A DNA stretch of 64,000 nt from Chionoecetes opilio (lineage: Eukaryota; Arthropoda; Malacostraca; Decapoda; Majidae): NCBI GenBank assembly GCA_016584305.1, contig JACEEZ010020602.1, positions 35,001 through 99,000 of the forward strand, given 5' to 3'. Position numbers and translations under genes: made by a program. The first letter of the stretch is position 1. Each line of letters begins with the position of its first letter. Under the pieces are notes generated by a model, which ran no database searches, was not told where the DNA came from, and saw only the letters and a program-made list of their open reading frames with translations. Below are positions 11,191 through 23,458 of this stretch, in pieces.

Positions 11191-12559
11191 ATAAGGCGTG
11201 AGTGAATGAGCGGAGTGTGTGTTTGTTCGTGTGTCTGGCAATACGAAGAACGCACTAAAGCACAAGACAATATGGAAAAAAAAACAACGTTGTATCCAGC
11301 CTTACAAATGATCACAGGTACATAATGGTACAGGGGAATGATAGTATCACACACCATGGAATTGTGAAGGCACACTTATAGAGAGGTAACCCCGAACCAA
11401 ATCGCTGGCGTCACACTTTACATCATGCCGAACAACATTCAGCCGGCAGTGAGTGTGAGTGATCCTGATTTAGTCGTGATATGTAGCGGTTTGCGTCGTC
11501 ACGGATCTGGGGTGACGGAAGTGTGAGGGTCAAACAACATTATATACGGCAGTCAATATAATTATGGTTGGAGTGATACATGGCTACTTGAGTTCGTGTC
11601 GGCTTCCTTTGTCTGAAGCTCTTTCATTAGTTTTCACCCATTCTAACCTTCTCCTTCTAATTCCATCCTTTACTGTCTCTCCTCTCCTACTCTTCATCCC
11701 CTCCTCATATGCCTTTCAGAAAACACTCAAGCAAAGACAATAAACACAACCTCCCACCACTATTCACCACCACATAATAACATTGTGATACACGTATCAC
11801 TTAAACTATTACCTTCCCCCCCCACACCTCCAAAAACTAACTTAAAACTAACAAAAAACTACTAAACATCATAAAATGGCCTCACCACTTTAACTTTCGT
11901 TGCAGGACACGGACGAACCACAAGAGTTGTCGTTAACCCAACACTCTGCTGTCAGCTACACCTAAGCGTGAAGGTCTCGTTACATGGGGACAAAAGCCGA
12001 CCTTCAGGCATGATCAAGGAGCGCTAAAAGGTTATGAAGAGGACGAGACGCCACTACCTTAATAGGTTTAACATACAAAGAACCACAATCTATTTCGCTC
12101 GTCTGCTAGTCTATCCAGTGGTAAATTCGGTTTAAATGCGTATATAGAATGTTTCTATCCACCTTGCTCTGTTTCCACCGCTTTTCAACTTGTTCTGTCT
12201 GTAGCATGTGTTTCTTTTATTATATGGAAATCCACTCCCTTCTCTGTAATCTCCCCCCCCAATGTCTTTATAAACTTGTAAAATTTCCAGTCACACACGG
12301 AAATGACCCCAGTGGGGGGCAGAGCTAAGGGCAGGCGGTAGAGGCGGAGGAGGCTTGATCAAGTTGGTAAGATATTGTGAAAGAGGTTTAACGCGAAGTT
12401 TCTTTTCAGAGATATAAACATCATGCAATTATAGGATGCTGTGGGGGTTAAGACTTTGATCCTGAGAACTTGTTGACGGCTCTTTCTGGTCCAAGATTCC
12501 CACGGAGAAAACAAAGTATTCTTTATTTTAGTCCTCCTTCCGATTCCGTCTGTCATTCA
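11191..12559. other. unassigned, no gene seen
   Basis: Ordinary-complexity sequence without long open frames or a recognisable element. A C-run lies at 12249-12258. Confidence 0.5.
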
Positions 12560-12637
12560 ATCTTCTCTCTATCTCTCTATCTCTCTCTCTATTCCCTTTC
12601 AGTCTTTTCCTCCGATTTCTGTCTGTCATTCATCTTC

Positions 12638-12673
<36 letters not shown>

Positions 12674-12707
12674 CTCCTCTCTCTCTTCTTACTCCTCTCT
12701 CTCCTCT

Positions 12708-12745
<38 letters not shown>

Positions 12746-12810
12746 ATCTCTCTCAGAAGCAAAGTATTCTATCTATTCTTCTTGATCTTTCTTTCATTTG
12801 TCTGGTCTAT

Positions 12811-12846
<36 letters not shown>

Positions 12847-12889
12847 CTCTCTATCTCCTCTCTCTCTCCTCTCTCTCTCTTCTCTCTCC

Positions 12890-12921
<32 letters not shown>

Positions 12922-12925
12922 ACGA
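12560..12925. repeat. interrupted CT arrays
   Basis: Two CT arrays (about 12560-12760 and 12813-12922) are separated by a short unique sequence that itself resembles one at about 12595-12640 (the ATTCCG/TCTGTC type). The 212-codon Ser/Leu open frame over them is not a gene. Confidence 0.85.
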
Positions 12926-13526
12926 CATCCTCGAGTCCCTTCCACCTCGACAAAACACTCGAAGACACACGAGAACATATTTCCTCAACCTTTTGGTGGG
13001 CGTCTCGTCCCTCACGCCTTGTTCTCTCGGATGGCATATTTTCCGGTGACTTTAATTTTACTCGCGGGTGGGGTTGGGGTTTTATCTTTCTTCTCAGGAC
13101 AAGACTGAAACACTTTACTGCCTCACACATCACAGTCACTACACATGTTATTATCTGAAAAACACAATGATTTCCGGGTTCTATTATATGCGTCTAAATG
13201 GGCAGGTCCAACTCAGGCAAAAGTGCAGAAATTGGGACGGAATTATTTTTTAGGGATAGTTTCCAGACAGTAGGTAATAAGATGTCGCAAAGAAGAGAGC
13301 GCACACAAGAAATATAATACCAAAATACTCCACTCGACGTCAGGCTTGAAGGAGCTGTGGAACGAAATAGATAGTGATGGCGCCACATATGGTTATTTTT
13401 CGCAAAACGCCTAGCTTTCCGCAATGTCTTCTTATCGGCGCAGCTCAGAGTAGATTGGATTTTTATCGTATATGTCTGTATGCTGAGGTTGTTTTGTGCA
13501 AGAAAAGGTTCAGAAGAAATGACAGG

Positions 13527-13595
13527 AATACCTCGTGTAGGTCTCGCGGCCTCTTGTAGCTTCCTTATTTCTATGTTCTTCTTCTTAAGTTCTTA
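13527..13595 (+). mobile_element. 3' tail fragment of a CR1-like LINE
   Basis: The segment reads ACAGGAATACCTCGTGTAGG, then a GCGGCCTCTTGTAGCTTCC block, then a T-rich tail with repeated TTCTT units. It closely matches the 3' terminus of the decayed LINE at about 62812-62895, including the shared CTCGTGTAGGTCTC core. It is a severely 5'-truncated insertion, as is common for CR1-type elements that end in short tandem repeats rather than poly(A). Confidence 0.7.
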
Positions 13596-13738
13596 CAGTA
13601 AAAAAACGTTATACCGGACGTCAAAAGTAGTTAGTTACGAATTGTTAACTAAAAAAAAAAAACAAAAACAAAAAACCGCTAACAGCTCATACTTCTAGAC
13701 ACTAACAGACTAACTCTAAGGCAAATATCAGATCCACC

Positions 13739-13758
13739 TTATATATATATATATATAG
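13739..13758. repeat. short (TA)n microsatellite
   Basis: About nine TA units, flanked by unassigned sequence. Confidence 0.9.
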
Positions 13759-15739
13759 TTAGAGTTGAGATTCGTCGCGACGCCAACTGTTTATATTTTG
13801 TAATCAAACCATTGCTTGTTCCAGCAACTATATTCTTGAAACATAATTTTCCGAATACGTGTTCTCAAGAAAGGATACATTTGCGTATCAACGGATATTG
13901 CTCCATGAGTCATTGTTCAGTCTTCATGTACTTGAGAATTGATGAGGTCGCAAATATGCTCGTTATGCTACTTGTACAGCGAGCAGCGGATCTTCAGGAG
14001 TGTAAAGTAGGTGATAAGGAACGCCCTGATGCTTCCTACTCCTCATGTTATAATTATTGTTACAATGATTTAGCGACTACATCTGTGTACTTACATAATT
14101 ATAAACGTTAAGAAGACATAAATATATCAATTATATGTCATACCCCCATTCAGAACAGTATGATTATTACTAAGGTAGTAATACAAGTTAAGTACACGTA
14201 ATTATGACTGCACTAGTAATGTTTATAGAGAGAACTCAAATTGTGACTAAATTGCTTCTCGATTCCCCACACCCACTACATTTTCAGACACTTGGCGAAT
14301 TTTCAATTTTCTATCCTTAGATCTGACTCGGGAAGCAACAACAAAACAGACGAACTAATATAGCTGATATAATATTCAATGCCGGATCAAAACTCTTAAA
14401 CTTTTTTTAAATAGGCAACTTCTCTACAGGGCGAGGCCAAAAACTTAAGTTACGATCTATGAGCGTCTATCACTCGTTTTTTAACCGAGGTTGAAAAAAT
14501 CCTGAACCCCTCGCTGCTTCACTGACTGATATTTGATGCAGGAGAAGGGAATAGTATGTCTTCTATATTTCAGCTGGAATTTTAGAATAGTTAACAAATA
14601 ATCAGGTGAACATGGGCATGTAATTGTAAGCATGAGAACTTATGATGATAGAAATGGAATTTCGAGATAAAAAAATAGACTATCTAGTGTCCTCTGCGGT
14701 GGGTTGGTGCATCTAGAAGGGCGAGACCACAACGAGAACCTCCCAAAAACAATACTGCAGAGGAGCCTCGACATATTTCTCCGCTTCAGTATGCAGGCGA
14801 AGCAGTTAGTGAGAGAAAATATCGGTATATCCGTCCGTCCATTCATCAGCGAGGGGAAGCGTGGCGGGCAGTTTGTTAGAGGGGGGAATGGTCGGTGTTA
14901 TGACGGTGGGCAGCGGAAGTTAAAAAGACCACCAGCCAATAAGACGCAGGGCAGAGGCAAGGAAATAGCGTCGTCTTATTTTTTACACAGCCGCGTTTAC
15001 CTCAAAAGTATGTTTATATAATTCTCTCATAAGTGGAGTTATTAAGCTCGCTAGTGTTCCGTGAAACACTGACCCTTAATGCCTTCCTGAGCGCTGGTGT
15101 GGTTGTCACTTCAGACTCAGTATTCCCAGGGTTCAAAAAGGGAGATGGTAAATACTGTTTTCAAAAAATACCCTGTCGTTATGATATCATTATAGAGTCT
15201 GACTGCCGATTCTTTCTTACAGTTCCCCGAGGTCGTTCGCAGTACACGATACGAGAGTAAAATAAAGTACTGTCGCCTCGTTTTCCTTCAAAATGGAACC
15301 GAAGAAAGAGTTAGAGGAACCGCGTTATCGCCAGCATCCCGGAGTAGGCAAATATTTCAGGTCGGGAGCGTGAACGAAACAAAACAACGTGCGCCACAAG
15401 TACACGAGCTGTGAGAGGACGTTAGAACGCGGTCCGCTACTGTTGTGTCTGTGGTTTTCCTCTGTTATGAAGCCCGGTTAGTACCCAGGCGGCTTCATTC
15501 AGGCGTGGTTAAGACCCCCGCTCTGCGTCACTCCGCACCACAAAAGGATATAACTGAGGCGGAACGGAGCACCACAATAGCGAGTTGTTAATGTTGCCGG
15601 CGGGTCGTTATAGTGGATTACTGTTATTCTCCGCGTTGGGGTGCTGAGGTGTTGGGCAGGTGGGTGTGAAGTGCTTCTCAGTTGTAACTCACGTACACCC
15701 CGCACGTGGGAACCCCAATTACTATAACACACACGTAAA
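13759..15739. other. unassigned, no gene seen
   Basis: About 2 kb of ordinary-complexity DNA. The largest open frames (about 100 codons at 13812-14111 and 14704-15021) show no family resemblance that I can recognise. They lack a convincing splice or start context, so I do not call them genes. Confidence 0.45.
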
Positions 15740-16372
15740 CCCTTGAGGACCCAGACGTAATTTCATTGTAATTTGAACACATTAGATGATTTTTAATGAC
15801 TATAAGCAATGTTTTTTATAGCATGACCTGTTTAGTACCTTGTCGACTAAACTAATTTGGTAATTAGTTAGGTTTTCGTAATTTATGGTTAACAACAAGA
15901 TAATTTATATAGCAAAGGAAAGATCAGGCTAGGATGAAGGGGTTAAATCGCTTCCCTATTGTCCATTAGCCTACCTAATACCCCAAGGGCCAGGGAGATT
16001 AACTCATTTACTGGTCTGACCTAATAATTAAAACGTATCAGCAAATAAACAGGGTCGAGTAAACATTATGGAGCTCCTAATTTACAGCTAATGAAACTAA
16101 GTAGCGATGTAACGAACGAGATAAGGCTAAATACAGAAAACAAATCGGGAAAGATACATGTTTAACTCCCTTCAGGCCCAGATCTTTCCTTTGCTATCCA
16201 AATTTGTATGTATCGTTGTAGAGCCATAAACGAAAAGTAACTTAATATACCCAAATTAGTAGTCGACAAGGATATAAATAGGTCAGATATATATTAACAT
16301 ATTGCTATATTCACTAAAAAAATCTAATGTACCCAAATTGCAATGGGAAATTACGTGCTGGGGTTCAAAGGG
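15740..16372. mobile_element. MITE with long subterminal inverted repeats, piggyBac-like target
   Basis: The left end (from CCCTTGAGGACCCAGACGTA) pairs with the right end (reverse complement CCCTTTGAACCCCAGCACGT). Imperfect inverted arms continue for about 220 bp: 15740-15960 against 16155-16372. Shared inner blocks include TTGTCGACTA and TAGCAAAGGAAAGATC. TTAA follows the right end at 16373-16376, and TAAA, one change from TTAA, precedes the left. TTAA duplication and CCC-starting termini are typical of piggyBac-group MITEs. There is no coding sequence inside, so it would depend on an autonomous relative. Confidence 0.7.
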
Positions 16373-16610
16373 TTAAGTATGATGACTAATATAAGTTTCC
16401 ATAATGCTAAACCAATACAGGGGGACACAGGTTTACATCGCTTCCTTTTACGCTGCCAAGGGGAAGTGGATAAGTGTGGTGTGAGGACGAAGGGAAGGGC
16501 GTGAGAAGGACGATGGGAAGCTATAGTAATGTATACGGGCAGGGAACTGAAAGATGGTGATGAGAGATACGGAAGGAAGAGGAAGGGAAAAAAGATGAGG
16601 TTAAAAAGGA

Positions 16611-18790
16611 GAAGGGTGGAAAAAAAGTCATGGTACAGAGAGGAAACTTACGAAAAAAGTCATGTACAGAGAGGAACCTTAGAAATAAAATAGTCATGTA
16701 CAGAGAGGAACTTACGGAAAAAAAGTCATGTACAGAGAGGAACTTACGAAAAAAAGTCATGACAGACGAGTGAACTTACGAAAAAAAAGGTCAGGTACAG
16801 AGAGGAAACTTACGAAAAAAAGTCATGTACAGAGAGGAATTACGAAAAAAAGGTCTGTACAGAGAGGAACTTACGAAAAAAGTCATGTACAGAGAGGAAC
16901 CTTACGAAAAAAAAAGGTTCATGATACAGAGAGGAACTACGAAAAAAAAGTCATGTACAGAGAGGAACTTACGAAAAAAACGGTCATGTACAGAGAGGAA
17001 CTACGAAAAAAATTCATGTATACAGCGAGGAACTTACGTAAAAAAAATTTCATGTACAGAGAGGAACTTACGAAAAAACGTCATGTACAGAGAGGAACTT
17101 ACGAAAAAGTCATGTACAGAGAGGAACTTACAAAAAAAGTCAGTACAGAGCAGGAACTACGAAAAAAGTTCATGTACAGAGAGGAAACTTACGAAAAAAA
17201 GTCAGTGTACAGAGAGAACTTACGAAAAAAAGGTCATGTACAGAGAGGGAACTAGAAAAAAAAAGTCAGGTACAGAGGAACTTACGAAAAAATAAAGTCA
17301 GGTACAGGAGGAACTTACCGAAAAAAAAGGCATGCTACAGAGAGGAACTTACGAAAAAAAAGTCATGTGACAGAGGAGGCAACTTACGAAAAAAAAGTCA
17401 TGTACAGAGTAGGGAACTTACGAAAAAAAGTCATGTACAGAGAGGGAGGCAACTTACGAAAAAAAGTCATGTACAGAGAGGAACTTACGAAAAAACGTCA
17501 TGTACAGAGAGGAACTACGAAAAAAAGTCATGTACAGAGAGGAAACTTACGAAAAAAAGGTCAGTACAGAGAGGAACTACGAAAAAAAAGTCATGTACAC
17601 GAGAGGAACTTACGAAAAAAAGTCGTACAGAGAGGAACTTACGAAAAAAAGTCAGTACGAGAGGAACTTACGAAAAGAAGGTATGATACAGTCGGAGGAA
17701 CTTACGAAAAAAAGTCATGTACAGAGAGGAAAACTACGCACAAAAGGTTCATGTAACAGAGCTGAACTTACGATCAAAAAAAAGTCATGTACAGAGAGGA
17801 AATTACGTAAAAAAAAGTCATGTACAGAGAGGAAATACGAACAAAAAGTCATGCTACAGAGAGGAACTTACGAAACAAAGTCATGTACAGAGAGGAACTA
17901 CGAAAAAAAGCATGTACAGAGAGGAAAATTACGAAAAAGGTCATGTACAGAGAGGAAATTACGAAAAAAAAAAAGTCATGTACAGAGAGGAACTTACTGT
18001 AAAAAAAAGGTCATGTACAGAGAGGAACTACGAAAAAAAGTCAGGGTTACAGAGGAAACTTACGAAAAAAAAGTCATGTGACAGAGAGGGAACTTACGCA
18101 CAAAAGTTAGATACAGAGAGGACACTTACGAAAAAAAAGCGCATGTACAGAGCGGAAACTACGAAAAAAAAGATGTAACAGAGAGGAACTTATCGAAAAA
18201 AGTCCGGTACAGAGAGGGAACCTACGAAAAAAAGTCATGTTACAGAGAGGAACTTACGAAAAAAAAAGTCATTGTGACAGAGAGAACTTACGAAAAAAAT
18301 GTCATGTACCGAGGGAACTACGAAAAAAAAGTCATGTACAGAGAGGAAACTACGATAAAAAAGGTTCAGGACAGAGAGGGAAAACTTACGAAAAAAAGTT
18401 CATTGTACAGAGAGGAACTACCCTGAAAAAAGGTCATGTACGAGAGGAACTTACGAAAAAAAGTATGAGAGAGTAGGAACTTACGAAAAAAAAGTATGTA
18501 CTAGAGACGAACTTACGAAAAAAAAGTCATGTAGAGAGAGGAACTTACGAAAAAAAGTCATGTTACAGAGAGGAACTTACGAAAAAAGTCATGTACGAGA
18601 GAGGAACTTACGAAAAAAAGTCATGATACAGGAAGCGAAACTACGAAAAAAAGTCATGTAGAGAGAGGAAGGAACTTACGAAAAAGAAGTCATGTACAGA
18701 GAGGAACTTACGAAAAAAAATCATGTACCGAGAAGGAAACTTACGAAAAAAAAAAGTCATGTATCAGCGAGGAACTTAACGAAAAGAAGG
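16611..18790. repeat. 31-bp minisatellite, about 70 units
   Basis: The unit is approximately GTCATGTACAGAGAGGAACT followed by TACGAAAAAA, 30-32 bp long because the A-run varies. The array runs over 2.1 kb with frequent single-base indels in every part of the unit, not only in the A-run. Several frames read through as Lys/Glu/Arg/Tyr repeats, but every frame is broken repeatedly and none is a credible protein. Confidence 0.92.
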
Positions 18791-18824
18791 GAATATTAAT
18801 CGTTGAAAAGACACACGCATTAAA

Positions 18825-19925
18825 GATGCGGAAGGTGGAAGGGGGAAGGTGGAAAAGGTGTTGAAGGTGAGGAATGGTTGCGAAGGTGGAAGGCTGAAAG
18901 GTGGAAGGGGAAAGGTGAAGGTGGAAGGGGAAGGGGGAGGGAAAGGGGGAAAGGGGAAGGTGGGAAGGGGGAAGTGGAAGGGAAGGTGAAGGGTGACCCA
19001 GGGAAGGGGAAAAGGGGGAAGGTGGACAGGGGGAGAGGGGGAAGGGGCAAGGGGGAAGGGGGAAGGTGGAAAGGGGGAAAGGGGGAAGGGGGAAGGGGAA
19101 AGGGGAAGGTTGGGAAGGTGGTAAGGTGGAAGGGGGAAGGGGGAAAGGGGAAGGGGGAAGTTGGAAGGGGAACAGGGGAAAGGGGAGAAAGGGGAAGGGG
19201 ATAGGGGGAAGGGGAAGGGGGAAGGGAAATATGGGGGAAGGGAAAGGGGGGAAAGGGGGGGGAAGGGCGAAAGGGGAAGGGGGGGTGGAAGGTGGAAGGT
19301 GGAAGGGGGAAGGGGATGGAAAGGGGAAGTGGGAAGGGGGAAGGGGTGAAGGGAAAAGAGGGAAGGTGGAAGGGGGAAGGGGGAAGGGGGAAGGTGGAAG
19401 GGGAATGTGGAGGGGAAGGTGGAAGGGGGAAGGGGGAAGGGGACAGGGGGAAAGGTGGAAGGGGGAAGGGGAAGGGGGAAGGTGGGAAGGGAAAGGTTGG
19501 AAGGGGGAAGGGGGAGGGAAGGGGAAGTGTGAATGTTGGAAGCGGGAAAGGGGGAAGGGGAAGGGAGAAGGTGGAAGCGGGGAAGGGGGTACGGGGGAAA
19601 GGGGAAGGGGAAGGGGAATGGGGAAGGTGGAAGGGGGAAGGGGAAAAGGGGAAGGGGGAAAAGGTGGGAAGGGGGAAAGGGGGAAGAGGGGGAAGTGGAA
19701 GGGGTAAGGGGGAAAGGGGGAAGTGGATAGTGGAAGGTGAGAAGGGGGAAGGTGAAGGGGGAAGGGGGAATGGGAAGGGGGAGGAAGTGGAAAGGGGAAG
19801 GCGGGAAGGGGGAAAGGGTAAGGTGGAAGGTGGTAAGAGGGAAACGGGGGTAACGTGGGAAGGTGGAAGGGGTGAGGTGAAGGGCGGAGCAAGGGGGGAA
19901 GGGGAAGGTGGAAGGATGAAAGGTG
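18825..19925. repeat. G-rich purine minisatellite (GGAAGGGGG-type)
   Basis: About 1.1 kb of nearly uninterrupted purines on the plus strand, composed of GGAAGG, GGGGGAA and GGTGGAA words. Four or more G-runs recur within any 30-bp stretch. The minus-strand frames of 383 and 417 codons (Pro/Ser/Phe) are the complement of this tract and are not genes. The tract could form G-quadruplex or triplex DNA. Confidence 0.9.
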
Positions 19926-20217
19926 AGGAAGGACGTAGAGGGAGAGTCAGCTCCAGGTCCCCCAGGTGAGTGGAAAAAATGGGGGATGGACGTTTTTCCC
20001 TGGGGGCGCGACCTTCATGCCCCCTTGGAAAGCCTCTGTATAAGGGATCGCGAGAAATTCTAATCGAAACCAATAAATAGCCACTTTGCTCATATGGCTG
20101 TGAAATTCAATACCATAACGAGTCATTCAATGCTGTCTGTCTCCAATTATCCTCCTCTGTCATCGTGGTGTCTGACGTATCTGTATTATACCTTGAGTTT
20201 AATGCCTAGTTAGTTTT

Positions 20218-20265
20218 TTTTTTTTTCTCTCTCTCTCCTCTCTCTCTCTCTCTCCTCTCTCCTCT

Positions 20266-20311
<46 letters not shown>

Positions 20312-20370
20312 CTCTCCTACTCTTTCTCTCTCCTCTCTCTCTCTCCCTCTCTAATCTCTCTCTCTCTCTC

Positions 20371-20402
<32 letters not shown>

Positions 20403-20586
20403 GCCTCTCTCTCTCTCTCTCTCCTCCTCTCTCTGTCGTCTCTCTTCTCTCTCTTTGTTCTCTCTCTGTCTCTCTCCTTTTCTCTCTCTCTCTGTCTGTC
20501 TCTATCTCTCTCGTCTCTCTCTCCTCTCTCTCTCTCTCTCTGTCTGTCTGTCTGTCTGTCTGTATGGTCTGTCTGTCTGTCGTCTG

Positions 20587-20620
<34 letters not shown>

Positions 20621-20941
20621 TTATGTCTGTCTGTCGTATGTCTGTCTGTCTGTCTGTATGTCTCCTTCTCTCTCTCCTCTCTCTCTCTCTCCTCTCTCCT
20701 CTATCTCTTCTCTCTCTACTTCGCTCCGCTCTCTACTCTCTCTCTCTCTCTCTGCTCTCTCTCGGTCTGCCTCTCTTTTTCTTTCTCTTCTCTTTCTGTC
20801 TCTCTTCTCTCTCCTCTCTCTCCTTCTCTCGCTTGTCTCTCACTTCTGTCTCTCTCTTTCTGTTCTCTCAATCTTTCTCTCTCTTTTTGTCTCTCTCCTC
20901 TCTCCTCATCTCCTCTCTCTCTCTCTCTCTCTCTACTCTCT

Positions 20942-21020
<79 letters not shown>
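20218..21020. repeat. long CT array with (GTCT)n core
   Basis: CT array from 20226, a GTCT/TGTC block at about 20540-20665, then CT to about 21018 with many interruptions. Several 100-200 codon Ser/Leu frames overlap it and are rejected as genes. Confidence 0.92.
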
Positions 21021-21023
<3 letters not shown>

Positions 21024-21479
21024 TAACTGTTCGCATTATTCTCCTTCTGAGTGACCTCGTTTATTCCTACAGGCAAAAGATGCAGCGGAGTGATATGCGC
21101 GACCCTCACTTCAAAGGGCACGGAAGGATTCATGGCCAAAAGAGGGGCACGTGCAACTTAGGGAGGAGGAAGAAATAAAAGATGGGACAGAGAAAGGCCA
21201 CGGAAGTGAAAAGGAAGGAAGGACGAAGGAAGCAAAGGAAGGAGGGAAAGAAGGAAGAAGAAAGCAGGCACTGATGGTAGTAATAAACAAGAGAGACAAA
21301 GGAGAGAAAAACTACGACGACATCACAACAACAAACAACAAACAACAACAACAACGACAAGCGCCCCCGGCAAAACAAGTGCCTGTATTGCGTCTTGAGT
21401 AAAACCTTATTTTGCTTCGAGTTCAAGGCGTCTTAAAGATGTCTCTTTAAATTCGTCCTTTTGAAATTTATAAGCGGTT

Positions 21480-21564
21480 AAGCAACCTCTCTCTCTCTCT
21501 CATCTCCTCTCTCTCTCTCTCTCTTCTCTCTCTCGCTCTCTCTCTATCCTCTCTCTCTCTCTGC
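21480..21564. repeat. (CT)n microsatellite
   Basis: Interrupted CT array. The preceding 21021-21480 holds GGAA-rich sequence (21210-21270) and a CAA block (21325-21360) but no gene. Confidence 0.9.
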
Positions 21565-22446
21565 TAATGGCATGGAGTGTATATTTCATTGATGACGTAT
21601 CACCTGTCTATCTGCTCATAAACCTAGTGTGAGGAAAGTGTGTTGTCGCTTAATGCGGCCAACACCAGGTATGAATCGCCGTTCGTGTCTATTACAACTA
21701 TTCGTGTCCAACACTCAGCATCACAATGTTAGTAATGGGTTATGGCTAAACAATTACAAACTAAAATTACTTATGTTATTAATTTCATGTTCCCTCTGAA
21801 TCCTTTTGAAGGAAGCATGTGTTACTTATCTTTGTTTTCTTTATCTTATTTCTTACATGCAAGAAGCTGCGATAAGGCAATAGTATCTATTGTGTTTCGA
21901 TGAACGTCATTATCTGCGATTTGAAGACTACAAATGTCGACGGGCTTTTCAATTGGGTATGTTAAAAACTCCAAATAAAAACTAATTATTTTTTTTTCAT
22001 TTTACCGACACTCCATTATAACGACTTGAGTTCTGAAACTTGTCTGGTACGGTACCGACTTACAAATATTATCGTTTGTTTGCTTTCTAAGCAAATCTGT
22101 GAAAACATTGTTAAAACATGTGGGAGGTAAAAGAGAGACGAAGAGGAACGAGAGAGAAGAGACGATGATGGAGGCAACCAAGGAGAAGAGACGACTCTCT
22201 AACCAACCCTAAGAGATCACGGTAGCAGACACGGCGAGAGAGAAGAAGTGAGGAGAAGGAGGAATGGAGAGAGAGGAGTAAGAAGGAGAAAGAGCGATTG
22301 TGATGGGGAGTAGCCCTAGGTCCGTCTCTGCGCCACGTAGCGAGAGCAGCCCCCTACCAGTGACACTTGAGTACAGTCCCCCCCCCTTTGCCTCCCCCGA
22401 ACACCAGACCCCCGCCGACGGTATCCCACCCTACAATCCCGCTGAC
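21565..22446. other. unassigned, GA-rich toward the right
   Basis: Ordinary AT-rich sequence to about 22120, then irregular GA-rich DNA to 22300, then a C-rich segment. No recognisable coding or repeat family. Confidence 0.45.
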
Positions 22447-22530
22447 TCTCTCTCTCTCTCCTCTCTCTCTCCTCTCTCTTCTCTCGCCTCTCTCTCTCTC
22501 TCTCTCTCTCTTCTCGCTCTCTCTCTCTCA
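22447..22530. repeat. (CT)n microsatellite
   Basis: Interrupted CT array. Confidence 0.9.
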
Positions 22531-22689
22531 CTGATTGGTAGTGAAGGTTAAGTTTTCTCATAAAGTTCTTGATGAAAACATAGAGACAAAAAATATGATG
22601 CTTTGTAGTTTATAATCAGAACGGTCTTTTTGTTGTTGTTGTTTTACTATTTTTGCTCTTCTCAATATGATTTTTTTTTTATTTCGTGT

Positions 22690-23010
22690 TTTTAATGTGT
22701 ATGTGTTGTCCTCGTCTCATCTATGTCTTGTCTCCGTTTGCGGCCTCGTTTTCGTTCTCTCTTGGTCTCATCCAAAACCAAGACTCCACTCTTGGTCTCG
22801 TCCATTGCCTCGTCCTCGTCCTCTTCGTTCTCGTCCATTTCCTTTTTCTCATGGTCGTCAATTAGGTCTCATTTCCTCTTTTTCGTCCTCGTTACTCTCG
22901 TTCATTTTCTCGTCCTCGTCATTTTACTCCTGCATCATCGTAATCGTGTCAGTCGTCATCGTCTTCGTGAAAGCCGTCCTCGTCCTCGTCCTCCACTGCA
23001 AGCCACAAGA
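22690..23010. repeat. degenerate CTCGTC hexanucleotide repeat
   Basis: CTCGTC and TCGTCC words recur irregularly (CCTCGTCCTCGTCCTC and variants). This gives long Ser/Arg/Phe-rich frames without family resemblance. Confidence 0.7.
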
Positions 23011-23099
23011 TCAGCAAAAAGGTGCGCGCGGGGTTACGATGAGGGCGAGCCAGCCACCTGCCTACCACTCCACTTGCGAGGCACTTCATCCCTTTCCTT

Positions 23100-23285
23100 C
23101 AGTCCCTCCTACTCCTCCCTTCCTTCCTTCCTCTCTATCACTACTCTTTATATTACCTTGTACTTCTCCTTTCCTTCCATACTCATTTCCTACCTTCCTT
23201 CCTTCCTCCTTTCCTACCTTCCTTCCTTCTTCCTTTCCTTCCTTCCTTCCTTCCTTCCTTTCTTTCTTTCTTCCTTCCTTTCTTT
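23100..23285. repeat. (TTCC)n polypyrimidine array
   Basis: Tandem TTCC with TTTC variants, becoming regular at 23195-23285. Confidence 0.88.
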
Positions 23286-23458
23286 AAAAGCCCTACCTTA
23301 CGATTCACTCTTCTCTCCTTACCTTCTCTTTCCTGGATGCCCCCATCAGTACTCAATCCTCCTTTCCTTTCCATTCTAGTTGCTAGCAGATATGTGAAAA
23401 GAGGTGGGTTTGGTGGTGTATAAAACACCCAAAAAAAATTGCATAAAATCATGCCAAA

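Noticed and set aside
11071..11375. Overlapping minus-strand frames of 64-78 codons beside the A-rich tail
   Set aside because: Phe-rich stretches come from the poly(A) complement. No domain is recognised.
16728..18476. Lys/Glu/Arg/Tyr repeat proteins of up to 193 codons in the 31-bp minisatellite
   Set aside because: The unit length is not a constant multiple of three, frames switch at every indel, and the repeat is explained at the DNA level.
18741..20073. Minus-strand open frames of 383 and 417 codons rich in Pro, Ser, Leu and Phe
   Set aside because: They are the complement of the G-rich purine minisatellite. The tract cannot form stop codons easily in any frame, and there is no domain or start context.
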